64,000 bases of DNA from GCA-2718815 sp963578105 (GCA_963578105.1 CAUZBP010000013.1:17215-81214), one strand, 5' to 3'; counted from the stretch's first letter, positions 44,683 to 54,801 are shown. Notes: generated from the sequence alone by a model not told the origin. Translations and numbers: made by a program.

Positions 44683-45966
44683 CTAGCGCACGAAGCGCAA
44701 TAGTGCGTATTTTTTCTTGCCGGAGCGTAGTACGATGATACTTTCCCCGACGAGATTCTGAGTGGTTAAGCTTGTTTCGATACTGTCGACACGCCGGTTG
44801 TTGACGTAGGCGCCACCCTGTTGTACGGCGCGCCGAGCTTCGCCATTGCTGTTGGCTAAACCTGCTTCACGCATCGCATCAACAATATTCAGCCCATCAT
44901 CCGCCAGCCTTTCCATGACCAGTTCCTTGCTGGGAACATCGGAAAAAATCTCCAACAACTGCTCGTCGGACGACTTGTCGATCTGGGCACCAAAAAAAGC
45001 GTTTGACGCGCGTTGCGCGCTAGCGAGACCCGGAGAACCATGAACCAAACGTGTCAGTTCTTCGGCCACTCGCTTTTGACTTTCACGCAGATGGGGACTT
45101 TCGGTTCGAGACGCATCGAGGGCTTCGATTTCTTCACGTTCGAGTTCGGTCAGATACCGCAAGCACATACCGATGTCTGCATCGTCAATGTTGATCCAAT
45201 ACTGATAGAAAGCGTAGGGACTTGTCCGCTCAGGTGAAAGCCACACTGTTCCACTTTCAGTTTTCCCCATTTTCGACCCGTCGACTTTGGTCAGAAGCGG
45301 ACTGGTGATCCCGTGCAAATGAGTATTTCGCATGCGACGTGCCAGGTCGATACCTGCGGTGATGTTTCCCCATTGATCACTGCCGCCGATCTGCAGTTCA
45401 CAACCGTATTCGTCGTACAGGTGGACAAAGTCATACGCCTGTAACAACATGTAACTGAATTCCGTATAACTGATGCCCCCTTCGTCGCGGCCGATGCGAC
45501 TCTTGACAGAGTCTTTTGCCAACATGACGTTGACAGGAAAATTCTTGCCGATGTCACGCAGAAAATCGAGATAACTGAACTGACGCATCCAGTCAAAATT
45601 GTTGACGAGCACTGCAGCGAAAGGACCCGGAGTAAAATCCAGGAACTTCAGCATCTGACTTTTGAGGCCCTGAATGTTGTCTTCCAGCGAGTCGGCCGAA
45701 AGCAAGTTGCGTTCTTGGCTCTTACCACTCGGGTCGCCGATCATTCCGGTTGCACCTCCGACCAATGCCAGTGGATGATGTCCGGCTTTCTGAAAGCGCC
45801 GGAGCGTCATGAGTGGCATCAGGCTTCCCACATGCAGGCTGGAAGCCGTGGGATCAAAACCGACATAAACGGTCCGTGAACCACCAGCCAGCCACTCGGC
45901 AAGGTGTTTCCCGTCCGTCGTTTGATGAATCAACCCGCGCCATGTTAACTCAGAAAAAATATCCAT
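44683..45966 (-). CDS. tyrS: Tyrosyl-tRNA synthetase
   Basis: The 427-residue class I synthetase charges tRNA-Tyr. The HIGH-type motif appears as HVGSLMPLMTL, the tyrosine-binding region as GGATGMIGDPSGKS, and the KMSKS loop as KVDGSKMGKTESG. The C-terminal S4-like RNA-binding domain (ARRAVQQGGAYVNNRRV) is present. I take the ATG at 45966, where the family-like MDIFSELTWRGL begins; a longer frame to 46017 is unlikely. The length matches the bacterial TyrS with S4 domain. Confidence 0.93.
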   Translation of the reverse strand: MDIFSELTWRGLIHQTTDGKHLAEWLAGGSRTVYVGFDPTASSLHVGSLMPLMTLRRFQKAGHHPLALVGGATGMIGDPSGKSQERNLLSADSLEDNIQGLKSQMLKFLDFTPGPFAAVLVNNFDWMRQFSYLDFLRDIGKNFPVNVMLAKDSVKSRIGRDEGGISYTEFSYMLLQAYDFVHLYDEYGCELQIGGSDQWGNITAGIDLARRMRNTHLHGITSPLLTKVDGSKMGKTESGTVWLSPERTSPYAFYQYWINIDDADIGMCLRYLTELEREEIEALDASRTESPHLRESQKRVAEELTRLVHGSPGLASAQRASNAFFGAQIDKSSDEQLLEIFSDVPSKELVMERLADDGLNIVDAMREAGLANSNGEARRAVQQGGAYVNNRRVDSIETSLTTQNLVGESIIVLRSGKKKYALLRFVR

Positions 45967-46299
45967 CACAAATGGTTCGTGGTAAGTGTTAGGTGAAAAA
46001 CAAGACTTCTCAGGCAACCTTTTGCCGCGACAAAATTCTCAGCAGGTTCTGCTCTCGGAAATCGGAAATACGGGACCAACAAATGTTACGCGTAGAGTCC
46101 CCATCGCCTATCCAGACGAATCGGGACCAAACAACGGATCTGACACGTGCTGTGTTCTCCGTGACGGTGTGGTAAGTCAATAGCCCGGGTTTAATTCGTT
46201 CCTTCGCCAGGCGGGACAAATGGCGACGATGTCTGAAGGTTTCTAAAGACCCAAGCATGTAAAAAGCTTAACTCCCTGCAGTTTCAAACTCCCTTTCCC
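45967..46299. other. Intergenic gap between ispD and tyrS
   Basis: These 333 bases separate two minus-strand housekeeping genes. A tyrosine T-box was considered, but the specifier and T-box (TGGNACC) motifs are not evident. Short frames on either strand have no family character. Nothing is assigned. Confidence 0.4.
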
Positions 46300-47040
46300 T
46301 TACCTCCACAGATTGTCGTCAGCAAAAGGATGTGTCGGGCCAGAGATGTTTGGTTTGGGAAGTGCCTTCAAAGCTTGCGCCGCAAGTCGCAAGTCTTCTT
46401 TGGTCGTAATCTTGAAGTTGATGGTCGAACCGGGAACGACGGTGACCTTGTGACCCATCCGCTCCACTAACTGGGCATCGTCTGTGGCCTCGAAATTACC
46501 TTGTTGAGCGTAGGCATCCAGCAACAGTTGCCGGCGAAAGACCTGGGGCGTTTGTGCCTCCCAGAGCTGTTCGCGCGAAACGGTCTCTTGAACTGTTTTC
46601 TGGGAATCAACACGCTTCAGCGTTCCGGCGACAGGCACTGCAAAAATCGCTGCTCCGCTGTCTTCAGCCGCTGCAAATATCTTGCTGATCCATTCATCTA
46701 CCAGACAAGGCCGAGCAGCATCGTGAATTGCGACGTAGTCCAGGTCGGGTTTCACATGTGCCAGAGCACTTGCCACCGAAGCCGAGCGTGTTGATCCTCC
46801 AGCCACGACGTCGATCCCCAAAATTGCAACGTTAGCACCAAACTTCATCTGGAAATATTCTTGATCTTCCGGCGAGATCGTAACAATCAGTTGTTTGACG
46901 TCGTCTCGATTTAAGAATTTTTCAGCCGAATGGAGCCAGACGGCCCGATTGTCAAGTAGCGCAAAAGGCTTTTTGTAGTGCTGGTCACGAAAGCGGCTGC
47001 TCTTTCCAGCCGCTGGCAGGATAACCGCATATGTTGCCAC
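46300..47040 (-). CDS. ispD: 2-C-methyl-D-erythritol 4-phosphate cytidylyltransferase
   Basis: The 246-residue enzyme transfers CMP to methylerythritol phosphate in the non-mevalonate isoprenoid pathway. It shows VILPAAGKSSRF (CTP-binding loop), YKKPFALLDNRAVW, GGSTRSASVASAL, the DAARPCLV segment and EAQTPQVFRRQLL, ending with INFKITTKEDL. The loop differs a little from the usual GxGxR form but keeps the key lysine or arginine residues. No ispF is adjacent. The product feeds isoprenoid synthesis, including the side chain of menaquinone made through mqnA and mqnC. Confidence 0.92.
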   Translation of the reverse strand: MATYAVILPAAGKSSRFRDQHYKKPFALLDNRAVWLHSAEKFLNRDDVKQLIVTISPEDQEYFQMKFGANVAILGIDVVAGGSTRSASVASALAHVKPDLDYVAIHDAARPCLVDEWISKIFAAAEDSGAAIFAVPVAGTLKRVDSQKTVQETVSREQLWEAQTPQVFRRQLLLDAYAQQGNFEATDDAQLVERMGHKVTVVPGSTINFKITTKEDLRLAAQALKALPKPNISGPTHPFADDNLWR

Positions 47041-47353
47041 TGGAGGAAACCCGTTTTGCGAAGGATGATTTTGAAAAATCTGGTTCTAAAGAGGCCAGAA
47101 AAACAAATCTCGTCGGAACATGGCACGTAGCCCGCTGAAAAATTCTGACGAGGAAACACAATTCAGTTGAAAATATAATGGTGGCCGACTGCCGGAACTG
47201 TGCGGAGGTCAGGAACAGGTGTTCATGCCATCTTACCTGCCGCTTGTTTCGAACTACCCCGCGGTGACTCACGCAGTGGAGTTGCGGGATGGGTTTCCAA
47301 GGCCGCCTGTGTCTGCCAGCAGACCAACGATTTTCTGATCGACTAGCAGGACC
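47041..47353. other. Intergenic stretch between ispD and the deacetylase-like gene
   Basis: The 313 bases lie between two minus-strand genes (the deacetylase-like gene stops at 47354). They hold no gene or clear terminator that I can support. Confidence 0.4.
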
Positions 47354-48286
47354 CTACTGCCCTAACATTTCGGCCAAGTGCAACCCCACGCTTTCTGCCA
47401 AAACCTTCGTATTGTAGCCACCCTCCAAAACACTCACCACCCGACCTTCGCAATACGACCGGGCCAGTTCCAGCACGATCCGTGTGAGCCGCGAAAAGTC
47501 CTCGGTTTCCAAACCCAGGGAACCGATCGGGTCCTGGCGGTGGCTATCAAATCCGGCGCTAATTAATATCAACTGGGGACGAATTTTCTTTGCAAAGCGT
47601 TCTAATTGGGATTGAAACGAATCCATGTATCGTTCTCGGGAAGTCCCAAACTCGGTCGGCAAATTTAATGTCGTGCCCAAACCAGCACCACTCCCTGTTT
47701 CCTGGATCCTGCCGGTTCCTGGATAAAATGGCCAGCGGTGGATTGAAAAAAAGGCCACACGGGGGTCTTCCCAAAAGATATCCTGCGTTCCATTCCCGTG
47801 GTGGACATCCCAATCCACGATCAAAATGCGATCCAGACTGAATTCGGTATGGGCGACGCGCGCGGCGATGGCCACGTTGTTCAGCAGACAAAATCCCATC
47901 ACCTTATTAGACAACGCGTGGTGGCCAGGTGGGCGGAGCAAGCAAAGCGCCGTGAGGTCCTGGCCGGTTAGAACGCGCTCGACTGCATCCGCTGCTGCCC
48001 CGGCTGCTTGTAGCGCTGCGCGATAGGAGCCAAGAGAAACGATGGTGTCGGCTTCAATCCTCCCGCCACCTTGCGCGACAAACTGCTCGATCATCCTGGT
48101 ATGTTCGGCAGGATGTACTTTCTGTAGCTGATCTGCTGAGATCTTGGGGCAAGCTGGCCGCGTACACCGTACGTCGAGCTGTTCATGTTTCAAATGCGCG
48201 GAGATCTGCCGCAGGCGTTCGATGCACTCCGGATGGGAACCCGTGTCGTGTAGTAGAAAAACAGGATCGTAATAGAGAAGAGTCAA
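47354..48286 (-). CDS. Histone deacetylase-family amidohydrolase
   Basis: The 310-residue protein belongs to the arginase/deacetylase superfamily (class II HDAC, acetoin-utilisation and acetylpolyamine hydrolase group). It shows LRPPGHHALSNKVMGFCLLN with the catalytic histidines, ILIVDWDVHHGNGTQ with zinc ligands, FFSIHRWPFYPGTG, and the GLGTTLNLP and ILISAGFDSHRQDP segments. In bacteria such enzymes remove acetyl groups from lysines, polyamines or small molecules. The reading frame starts at TTG 48286. The substrate is unknown, and no histone-like gene is adjacent. Confidence 0.85.
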   Translation of the reverse strand: MTLLYYDPVFLLHDTGSHPECIERLRQISAHLKHEQLDVRCTRPACPKISADQLQKVHPAEHTRMIEQFVAQGGGRIEADTIVSLGSYRAALQAAGAAADAVERVLTGQDLTALCLLRPPGHHALSNKVMGFCLLNNVAIAARVAHTEFSLDRILIVDWDVHHGNGTQDIFWEDPRVAFFSIHRWPFYPGTGRIQETGSGAGLGTTLNLPTEFGTSRERYMDSFQSQLERFAKKIRPQLILISAGFDSHRQDPIGSLGLETEDFSRLTRIVLELARSYCEGRVVSVLEGGYNTKVLAESVGLHLAEMLGQ

Positions 48287-48451
48287 TGGGAACCGTTGTG
48301 AATTTGAGAGTGTCCTGCTAAGTTATTTAGGAACTGACCACACCGCGTTCCGGACTTCTATGAAAATTGTATCACAGCTGTTGGGGGTCTTCGATTCCAA
48401 GCACCTTCCTTGTGACATGTCACGGTGATATTTTGTTGAGCCGATGAGCGC

Positions 48452-51133
48452 CTACTCTGCTGACGCGGTTTCGACGACCGTTGCCGCGGGATCTTGGGAA
48501 AACGTAAACATTTCATGTTGGTAGTCCACGATCAATCCATCACCCTCCTGCAAATTCCCTTTGAGTAATTCAGTGGCCAAGGGATTCTGAAGCCGTTGCT
48601 GGATGAGCCGCTTAAGAGGCCGGGCTCCGAAAGCCGGATCGTACCCTTGGGATGCAATTTGCCGCCGGGCCGTTTCGGAAACGGTCAGCCGCAAGTTTTG
48701 TTGCTCTAACTGCTTGGCCAGCAACCCGAGCTGCAAATCGGCAATCTTTGCAATTTCTTCCCGCTTCAGCGGATGGAAGAGGATGGATTCATCAATGCGA
48801 TTGAGGAATTCAGGGAGGAAATGACCTTGCAGAGACTCGTTGACCGTTTCGTACATTTCCTCCTCCGTCCCGCCCTCCCGCGCAATTTGTTGAATCAGTT
48901 GGCTTCCGATGTTGCTGGTCATTACCACGATGGAATTAGTGAAGTTGACAGTGTGTCCGCGGTTGTCGGTCAAACGTCCGTCATCCAGTACCTGCAGCAG
49001 GATGTTAAACACGTCTCGATGTGCTTTTTCTATTTCGTCCAACAGGATCACACTGTAGGGCCGACGACGCACCGCTTCGGTTAACTTTCCACCTTCTTCG
49101 TAACCAACGTAACCAGGAGGGGCACCGATAAGTCGGCTTACGGTGTGCCGCTCCTGGAACTCACTCATGTCGAGTCGAACCATGGCATGTTCGTCGTCGA
49201 ACAGGACTTCCGCCAAAGCTTTGCACAGTTCCGTTTTTCCTACTCCCGTCGGTCCCAGAAACAGGAAAGAACCGATGGGTCGGTTGACGTCCTGCAATCC
49301 ACTCCGATTGCGCCGGACCGCATTGGAGACCGCTTCTACGGCCTCTTGCTGGCCGACCACCCTTTGATGCAGGCGTTCTTCCATTACCAGCAGCTTTGCC
49401 CGCTCGGTTTCGAGCATCCGTGTGACGGGAACACCCGTCCAGAGACTCACCACTTCGCTGATTTCTTCTTCAGTGACCTCGCGACGCAGTAACCGTCGAC
49501 TCGAATGCGCTTTATCTTTGTCTTTGGATTGTTGCTCGTCTGACGCTTCGGCTTCGATCCGTGCTCGAAAGCTTTTCAGCTGATTGTCTAATTCGTAAAG
49601 GCGCTGATATTCTTCTTCTCCGACCGGATCTCCATTTGCTTGCTTTTCTTTAATTGCCGCATCTAACTGGCCGAATCCGAGTTCAGCCTGAGCCAATTCG
49701 TGGCGCACTTTCTGCACATCACCCAGCCCCAGTTTTTCAGCTTCCCACTGCTCACGGAGGCTGGCCAGTTCATGCTTGAGTTCTTCCATTTCCGTTTCGA
49801 TTTCGCCCAGGCGTTCCTGAGCGTGTTCTTCGGTTTCCTCTGCCAATTGTCGCGCGGCAAGTTCAAGTTGAGTCAGACGTCTTTGCACCACATCAATTTC
49901 GGTAGGCACACTCTCGAGTTCCATGGCCAAGCGACTGGCTGCTTCGTCGACCAAGTCAATCGCTTTATCGGGAAGAAAACGATCCGCGATGTAACGACTT
50001 GAAAGATTTGCTGCAGCGACAATCGCCGAATCTTTGATTTTCACGCCGTGATGGGCCTCGTAGCGCGATTTCAGTCCCCGTAAAATTGCGACCGTATCTT
50101 CTACCGAAGGCTCACTGACGTTGATGGGTTGGAAACGGCGCTCAAGCGCCGCGTCCTTCTCAATGTACTTTCGATATTCGTCCAGGGTCGTGGCGCCCAC
50201 GCAACGTAGATCTCCTCGAGCGAGTGCGGGTTTCAACAGGTTGGCCGCATCGCTACCTCCCTCGGCGTTACCACCTCCCACAACGGTGTGTAATTCATCA
50301 ATGAACAAGACCACTTTGCCAGCAGCGTCAGCCACCTCGCGGAGGACCGCTTTCAGGCGATCCTCGAATTCACCACGAAATTTGGCACCCGCCACGAGAG
50401 CTCCCATGTCGAGTGCAATCACGTGCTGGTTCTTCAAGCTCTGGGGTACGTCACCCTGGACAATCCGCAGAGCGAGACCCTCGGCAATAGCGGTCTTGCC
50501 CACGCCCGGTTCACCGATCAAAACGGGATTGTTCTTGGTGCGTCGCGAAAGGACCTGGATCACGCGACGGATTTCACCGTCTCGGCCGATCACAGGATCG
50601 AGTTTTCCGGCCGTGGCCTGTTTCACTAAATCGATCCCGTACTTTTCCAACGCCTGAAATTTGTCCTCTGGATTTTGATCCGTCACGCGGGCACTGCCAC
50701 GTATTTCCTGCATGGCTCCCAATACATCGTCCTCGTCGATGCCATTCAATTGCAGCAGATCTTTCGCTTTATTTGAGTTCTTGGTCAAAGTCAGAATCAG
50801 GTGCTCGCTGGAAACGTACTCGTCTTTCATGAAAGTAGATTCTTGGACGGCCTGTTGCAGCACCTGATTCAGCTCGCCGGTCATTTGAGGAAAATTGCCT
50901 CCGGAAACCTTCGGTAAGCGACCAATCTCTGCATGAATCATGTTGTTCAACTGTGAAACGTCGACACCGATCTTATCCAGAATGGGACGTACAATCCCGT
51001 CGCTTTCGGCCACCAGCGCAGCCAGCAGATGCAGAGGATCGATCGACGGATGCCCCTGATCCAGCGCGAGGCTCTGGGCACGTTGAACCGCTTCCTGAGC
51101 TTTGATGGTAAATTTATCGAATGAAAATACCAT
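48452..51133 (-). CDS. clpB: ATP-dependent disaggregase ClpB
   Basis: The 893-residue Hsp100 protein reactivates aggregated proteins together with DnaK. In order: the N-domain, AAA1 with Walker A GEPGVGKTA and Walker B VVLFIDELHTVVGGG, a middle coiled coil (about 410-530, QLEAARQLAEETEEHAQERL region), and AAA2 with GPTGVGKTELCKAL and VILLDEIEKAH. The C-terminal domain ends in an acidic tail. A strong AGAGGAGG precedes the ATG. It lies downstream of dnaK on the same strand, 258 bases away, so the two may share heat-shock control. Confidence 0.95.
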   Translation of the reverse strand: MVFSFDKFTIKAQEAVQRAQSLALDQGHPSIDPLHLLAALVAESDGIVRPILDKIGVDVSQLNNMIHAEIGRLPKVSGGNFPQMTGELNQVLQQAVQESTFMKDEYVSSEHLILTLTKNSNKAKDLLQLNGIDEDDVLGAMQEIRGSARVTDQNPEDKFQALEKYGIDLVKQATAGKLDPVIGRDGEIRRVIQVLSRRTKNNPVLIGEPGVGKTAIAEGLALRIVQGDVPQSLKNQHVIALDMGALVAGAKFRGEFEDRLKAVLREVADAAGKVVLFIDELHTVVGGGNAEGGSDAANLLKPALARGDLRCVGATTLDEYRKYIEKDAALERRFQPINVSEPSVEDTVAILRGLKSRYEAHHGVKIKDSAIVAAANLSSRYIADRFLPDKAIDLVDEAASRLAMELESVPTEIDVVQRRLTQLELAARQLAEETEEHAQERLGEIETEMEELKHELASLREQWEAEKLGLGDVQKVRHELAQAELGFGQLDAAIKEKQANGDPVGEEEYQRLYELDNQLKSFRARIEAEASDEQQSKDKDKAHSSRRLLRREVTEEEISEVVSLWTGVPVTRMLETERAKLLVMEERLHQRVVGQQEAVEAVSNAVRRNRSGLQDVNRPIGSFLFLGPTGVGKTELCKALAEVLFDDEHAMVRLDMSEFQERHTVSRLIGAPPGYVGYEEGGKLTEAVRRRPYSVILLDEIEKAHRDVFNILLQVLDDGRLTDNRGHTVNFTNSIVVMTSNIGSQLIQQIAREGGTEEEMYETVNESLQGHFLPEFLNRIDESILFHPLKREEIAKIADLQLGLLAKQLEQQNLRLTVSETARRQIASQGYDPAFGARPLKRLIQQRLQNPLATELLKGNLQEGDGLIVDYQHEMFTFSQDPAATVVETASAE

Positions 51134-51391
51134 GGCTCTGCCTCCTCTAATCTTTCGTCGAGTGGGTCACGTGCCGCACGCCAAGGTTCTACCTCGACGT
51201 GATGGTACGCTGTGTAACGGGAAGTCCTTTGTCCGTGATTATCTTGCTGTGCCAAACACGTTTTTCTCACCCGCGCAGCACGAACCCAGACGGACCAGGT
51301 TGTTAAAACAGAATGCCGCAGCAGTCACCGTGAGGTCGCTGCCCCGACTATATTTTCTTGTCCAGCGGACCTCGCTGAAAGAAGTACTGGA

Positions 51392-53335
51392 TTACGAATC
51401 CTTGACCTCGAACTCGGCGTCGATCGCGTCGTCCTCGGTGCTTGGTTCGCCATCTGTTGGGTCAGCAGACTCGACATTTGCGTCCGCCGGCCCGCCAGCT
51501 CCCTGAGCACTTTCGTACAATGTTTTGCTAAAGGCGTGAGATGCCTGTTCGAGTTCCTCAATGGCACTTTTTATTGCCTGAACATCTTCACCTTTGGCCA
51601 CTTCGTGTGCCTTGGCAATGGTGTCTTCCAGCGGTTTTTTGTCCTCCTCACTTAACTTGTCTTCATGCTCCTTTATCATTTTTTCGATTTGGAAGCACAT
51701 CTGGTCTGCCTGGTTACGTGATTCGGCCAGTTCGCGTCGTTGCTTATCGTCTGCGGCATGCTCCTCCGCATCACTCCGCATATGAGTGATCTCTTCTTCC
51801 GAAAGTCCGGAGGACTGTTCAATACGAACGGACTGTTCTTTGCCCGTTCCCAGCTCTTTCGCAGAAACATTGAGAATACCATTCTGATCAAGGTCAAATT
51901 TGACTTCGATCTGTGGCATTCCACGCGGCGATGAAGGAATACCCTCTAAGTTGAACTGACCGAGCAAACGGTTATCGGCAGCCATTTCGCGTTCTCCTTG
52001 GAAGACACGCACAGTGACAGCTGTTTGGTTGTCTTCTGCCGTACTGAAAACCTGTTTTCGCTCTGTCGGAACCGTGGTGTTTCGTTCGACGAGCTTCGTA
52101 AAGACTCCACCCAGTGTTTCGATGCCCAGGGACAAGGGCGTCACATCCAGTAACAGCACATCCTTGCGGTCGCCTGCCAGAACACTTCCTTGAATGGCCG
52201 CACCAGCAGCTACGACTTCGTCCGGATTGACACCCCGGTGAGGGTCTTTTCCGAAGATCTCTTTTACCAGTTGTTGAACTTTTGGTACACGTGTCGAACC
52301 ACCGACCAGCACGATCTCGTCGATCTCGCTAGGCTGTAACTTGGCATCCTTCAGGGCCTGTATCACCGGGCCACGACAACGCTCGATCAACGGATCGATC
52401 AACTCCTCAAATGTTGAGCGAGAAATACTTAACTGGAGATGCTTAGGCCCGGAAGCATCGGCGGTAATGAATGGCAAATTGATATCCGTGGAAGCCGTCG
52501 AGCTTAATTCTTTCTTGGCCTTTTCGCATGCTTCCTGCAACCGCTGCAAAGCCATCATGTCATTACGAAGATCGATGCCCTGCTCGCGTTTGAATTCGTT
52601 GGCAACGTGGTTGATTAAAATATCATCAAGATCGTCGCCACCCAGGTGGGTGTCGCCACTGGTACTGATCACCTCGAATACCTTGATGTTGTCGTCGTTG
52701 CCTTCCGTTTCAGCGACTTCGAGAATCGAGACGTCGAAGGTTCCTCCTCCGAAGTCGAAGACGACGATTTTTTCTTGATTTTTCTTATCCAATCCGTAGC
52801 TCAGAGCAGCGGCAGTTGGTTCGTTGATAATGCGAGCTACCTCGATTCCCGCAATTTGCCCGGCATCCTTGGTTGCTTGCCGCTGTGAATCGTTAAAATA
52901 GGCCGGGACAGTGATCACGGCTTTGTTGACTTTATGGCCCAGATAAGATTCCGCCGATTCCTTCAATTTTCGCAAAATCTTCGCTGAAAGTTCCTGGGGA
53001 GTGTGTTCCTGACCGTCGACTTTCACCTTCACGTATTCGTCGCTGCCACCCATCACTTCGTACGGGACCATCTTCTCTTCAGATTCCACCTCGTTGTGTC
53101 GCCGCCCCATGAAGCGTTTGATCGAATAGATCGTTCTTTGGGGGTTGGTAACGGCTTGTCGACGAGCAGGTTCACCGACCAGTGTTTCACCCTTGTCATT
53201 GAAGGCAACGACGCTCGGGGTAATACGATTTCCTTCGGGGTTGGGAATGATCTTCGGTTCATCCCCTTCCATTACCGATACCACCGAGTTGGTAGTGCCT
53301 AAGTCGATTCCAATGATCTTTTCGCCCTCTGCCAT
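51392..53335 (-). CDS. dnaK: Molecular chaperone DnaK (Hsp70)
   Basis: The 647-residue Hsp70 begins IIGIDLGTTNSVVSVMEGD and shows VPAYFNDSQRQATKDAG, DFGGGTFDVSIL and IVLVGGSTRVPKVQQLV in the ATPase domain. The substrate-binding domain includes LLLDVTPLSLGIETLGG, and a helical lid leads to an acidic tail (DDAIDAEFEVKDS). AAGGAG lies 7 bases before the ATG. grpE and dnaJ are not adjacent. No CIRCE element is visible upstream, so control may differ from the HrcA scheme. Confidence 0.96.
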   Translation of the reverse strand: MAEGEKIIGIDLGTTNSVVSVMEGDEPKIIPNPEGNRITPSVVAFNDKGETLVGEPARRQAVTNPQRTIYSIKRFMGRRHNEVESEEKMVPYEVMGGSDEYVKVKVDGQEHTPQELSAKILRKLKESAESYLGHKVNKAVITVPAYFNDSQRQATKDAGQIAGIEVARIINEPTAAALSYGLDKKNQEKIVVFDFGGGTFDVSILEVAETEGNDDNIKVFEVISTSGDTHLGGDDLDDILINHVANEFKREQGIDLRNDMMALQRLQEACEKAKKELSSTASTDINLPFITADASGPKHLQLSISRSTFEELIDPLIERCRGPVIQALKDAKLQPSEIDEIVLVGGSTRVPKVQQLVKEIFGKDPHRGVNPDEVVAAGAAIQGSVLAGDRKDVLLLDVTPLSLGIETLGGVFTKLVERNTTVPTERKQVFSTAEDNQTAVTVRVFQGEREMAADNRLLGQFNLEGIPSSPRGMPQIEVKFDLDQNGILNVSAKELGTGKEQSVRIEQSSGLSEEEITHMRSDAEEHAADDKQRRELAESRNQADQMCFQIEKMIKEHEDKLSEEDKKPLEDTIAKAHEVAKGEDVQAIKSAIEELEQASHAFSKTLYESAQGAGGPADANVESADPTDGEPSTEDDAIDAEFEVKDS

Positions 53336-53551
53336 CGCTTTCTCCTTGACTGACGATCCTCGCTTTGTGCCTGCCGGTTCAGCCCAGGGGGTGGGCCAAA
53401 CGCGCTGCAGACAACGAAGTGCTATCTACTGCTTTGTTCTAAGTTCAAATAGGGGTGCCGTTTAGCGCAACCGCAAAACGGCGGACAGAAACCTCGAGGT
53501 TCCTATACAGCAAAGCCTATGCCAGTCTTCCCAGTTCGTACCGATCATCGG

Positions 53552-53591
53552 CCTAAGTGTATTGCCATAAATTACTTAGGACAGGCATTAT
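53552..53591 (+). promoter_or_regulatory. pheA: pheA promoter inside an operator-like dyad
   Basis: CCTAAGT (53552-53558) and ACTTAGG (53574-53580) form an exact inverted repeat with a 15-base spacer, 22 bases centre to centre. The spacer holds a -35-like TTGCCA (53562-53567). A CATTAT (53586-53591) lies 18 bases further. Repressor binding would cover the -35. Transcription would start near 53598. Confidence 0.45.
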
Positions 53592-53685
53592 GTCTTGAGT
53601 CGTGGGTCGTTATAATCGTGCATTCGCGTCTTCTGCCATTTTGACAGAAGGGACTCAGGTTCAACCTCACCTCCTCCTAGCCGTC

Positions 53686-54801
53686 GTGGCCAAACAACCC
53701 ATCAAGAAGAAGTCCTCAGCTCGAGCTGGTAAGCCGACCGCTGGTCAATTGCGCGCTAAAATAAAACGCCTGGATCAACAACTGGTCAAGCAGATCAATG
53801 AGCGGATCGGCTTGGTGAAGAAGCTGGCACGATTCTCGGTGGAAAGCGCAACTGAAGTTTGCGACGTCAAAGTTGTTTGTCGTGCCTTGGGAAAATCGGT
53901 CTCCCAGAGCGGTTCCGTGGACTCAACAACTTTACGAGCGGTATTTCGAGAGCTGTTGAGCGGATCCCGCCAGTTGGTCGCTCCTGTGAAGGTTGCCTAT
54001 TTGGGTCCACCCTATAGCTTCAGCCACTTGGCGGCTTCGGAACGATTCGGTGAGAGCGCCGAACTGATTCCCGTCGAGACGATCGCCGCCGTCTTCAGGG
54101 AAGCACGGAACGGGTATGTCGATTATGGCTTGGTACCCTTGGAGAATTCGACGGATGGACGTATCGTCGACACGCTCGATATGTTTGCTCGCGTATCTGT
54201 CAAGGTATGTGGCGAAGTACCATTGCGTATTCATCACCATCTGCTGGGACGATGTCAGCGATCGGAAATTCGTGAAGTTTACAGCAAGCCGCAGGCGCTG
54301 TCGCAGTGTCGCAACTGGTTGGCAAAACACATCCCGGGTGCTGATTTGCAGGAAGTCAGCAGCACTGCAGCCGCTGCACAGTTGGCAGCTAAGAAAAAAG
54401 GAGTTGCGGCAATCGCCAGCCGACAGGCCGGCATGCACTACGAACTGGAAGTCATTGCAGCGGCAATTGAAGATAACCAAGACAATATCACTCGTTTTGC
54501 TGTCATTGGTGCCGAAATCCCCCCGCGGACGGGCAGCGACAAAACAGCACTCATGTTCGGGCTGGCTCATCAACCCGGTGCCCTAGCCAATGCCATGTCG
54601 GTATTCAAAAGGAGCTCCCTCAATTTGACATGGATTGAATCGTTTCCTCTACGGGGATCGCAAAACGAGTACCTTTTTTTTGTGGAACTCGAAGGCCATC
54701 CGCAAGATCCCAAGGTCAAGCGAGCGCTCACGTCGCTTTACAAAAAAGTGGTTCGCCTGGAAGTTTTGGGTGCCTATGGCAGGAGTGAACCAGTAGGTTA
54801 G
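53686..54801 (+). CDS. pheA: Prephenate dehydratase (P-protein-like)
   Basis: From the GTG at 53686 the product has 371 residues. It converts prephenate to phenylpyruvate for phenylalanine. The N-terminal 90 residues look like a chorismate mutase domain (LRAKIKRLDQQLVKQINERIGL), but its C-terminal part departs from the usual pattern. The dehydratase starts KVAYLGPPYSFSHLAA, and VPLENSTDGRIVDTLDMF is diagnostic. The C-terminal ACT domain shows FGLAHQPGALANAMSVFKRSSL then WIESFPLRG. The frame is open from a GTG at 53602, but the likely transcription start near 53598 makes 53686 more plausible. It is divergent from dnaK. Confidence 0.9.
   Translation: MAKQPIKKKSSARAGKPTAGQLRAKIKRLDQQLVKQINERIGLVKKLARFSVESATEVCDVKVVCRALGKSVSQSGSVDSTTLRAVFRELLSGSRQLVAPVKVAYLGPPYSFSHLAASERFGESAELIPVETIAAVFREARNGYVDYGLVPLENSTDGRIVDTLDMFARVSVKVCGEVPLRIHHHLLGRCQRSEIREVYSKPQALSQCRNWLAKHIPGADLQEVSSTAAAAQLAAKKKGVAAIASRQAGMHYELEVIAAAIEDNQDNITRFAVIGAEIPPRTGSDKTALMFGLAHQPGALANAMSVFKRSSLNLTWIESFPLRGSQNEYLFFVELEGHPQDPKVKRALTSLYKKVVRLEVLGAYGRSEPVG

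Noticed and set aside
45967..46299. T-box riboswitch upstream of tyrS
   Set aside because: The conserved TGGNACC box and a tyrosine specifier loop could not be found on the minus strand.
53336..53601. CIRCE or heat-shock sigma promoter upstream of dnaK
   Set aside because: No TTAGCACTC/GAGTGCTAA pair is present, and hexamers near the start do not match a sigma-32 promoter with proper spacing.
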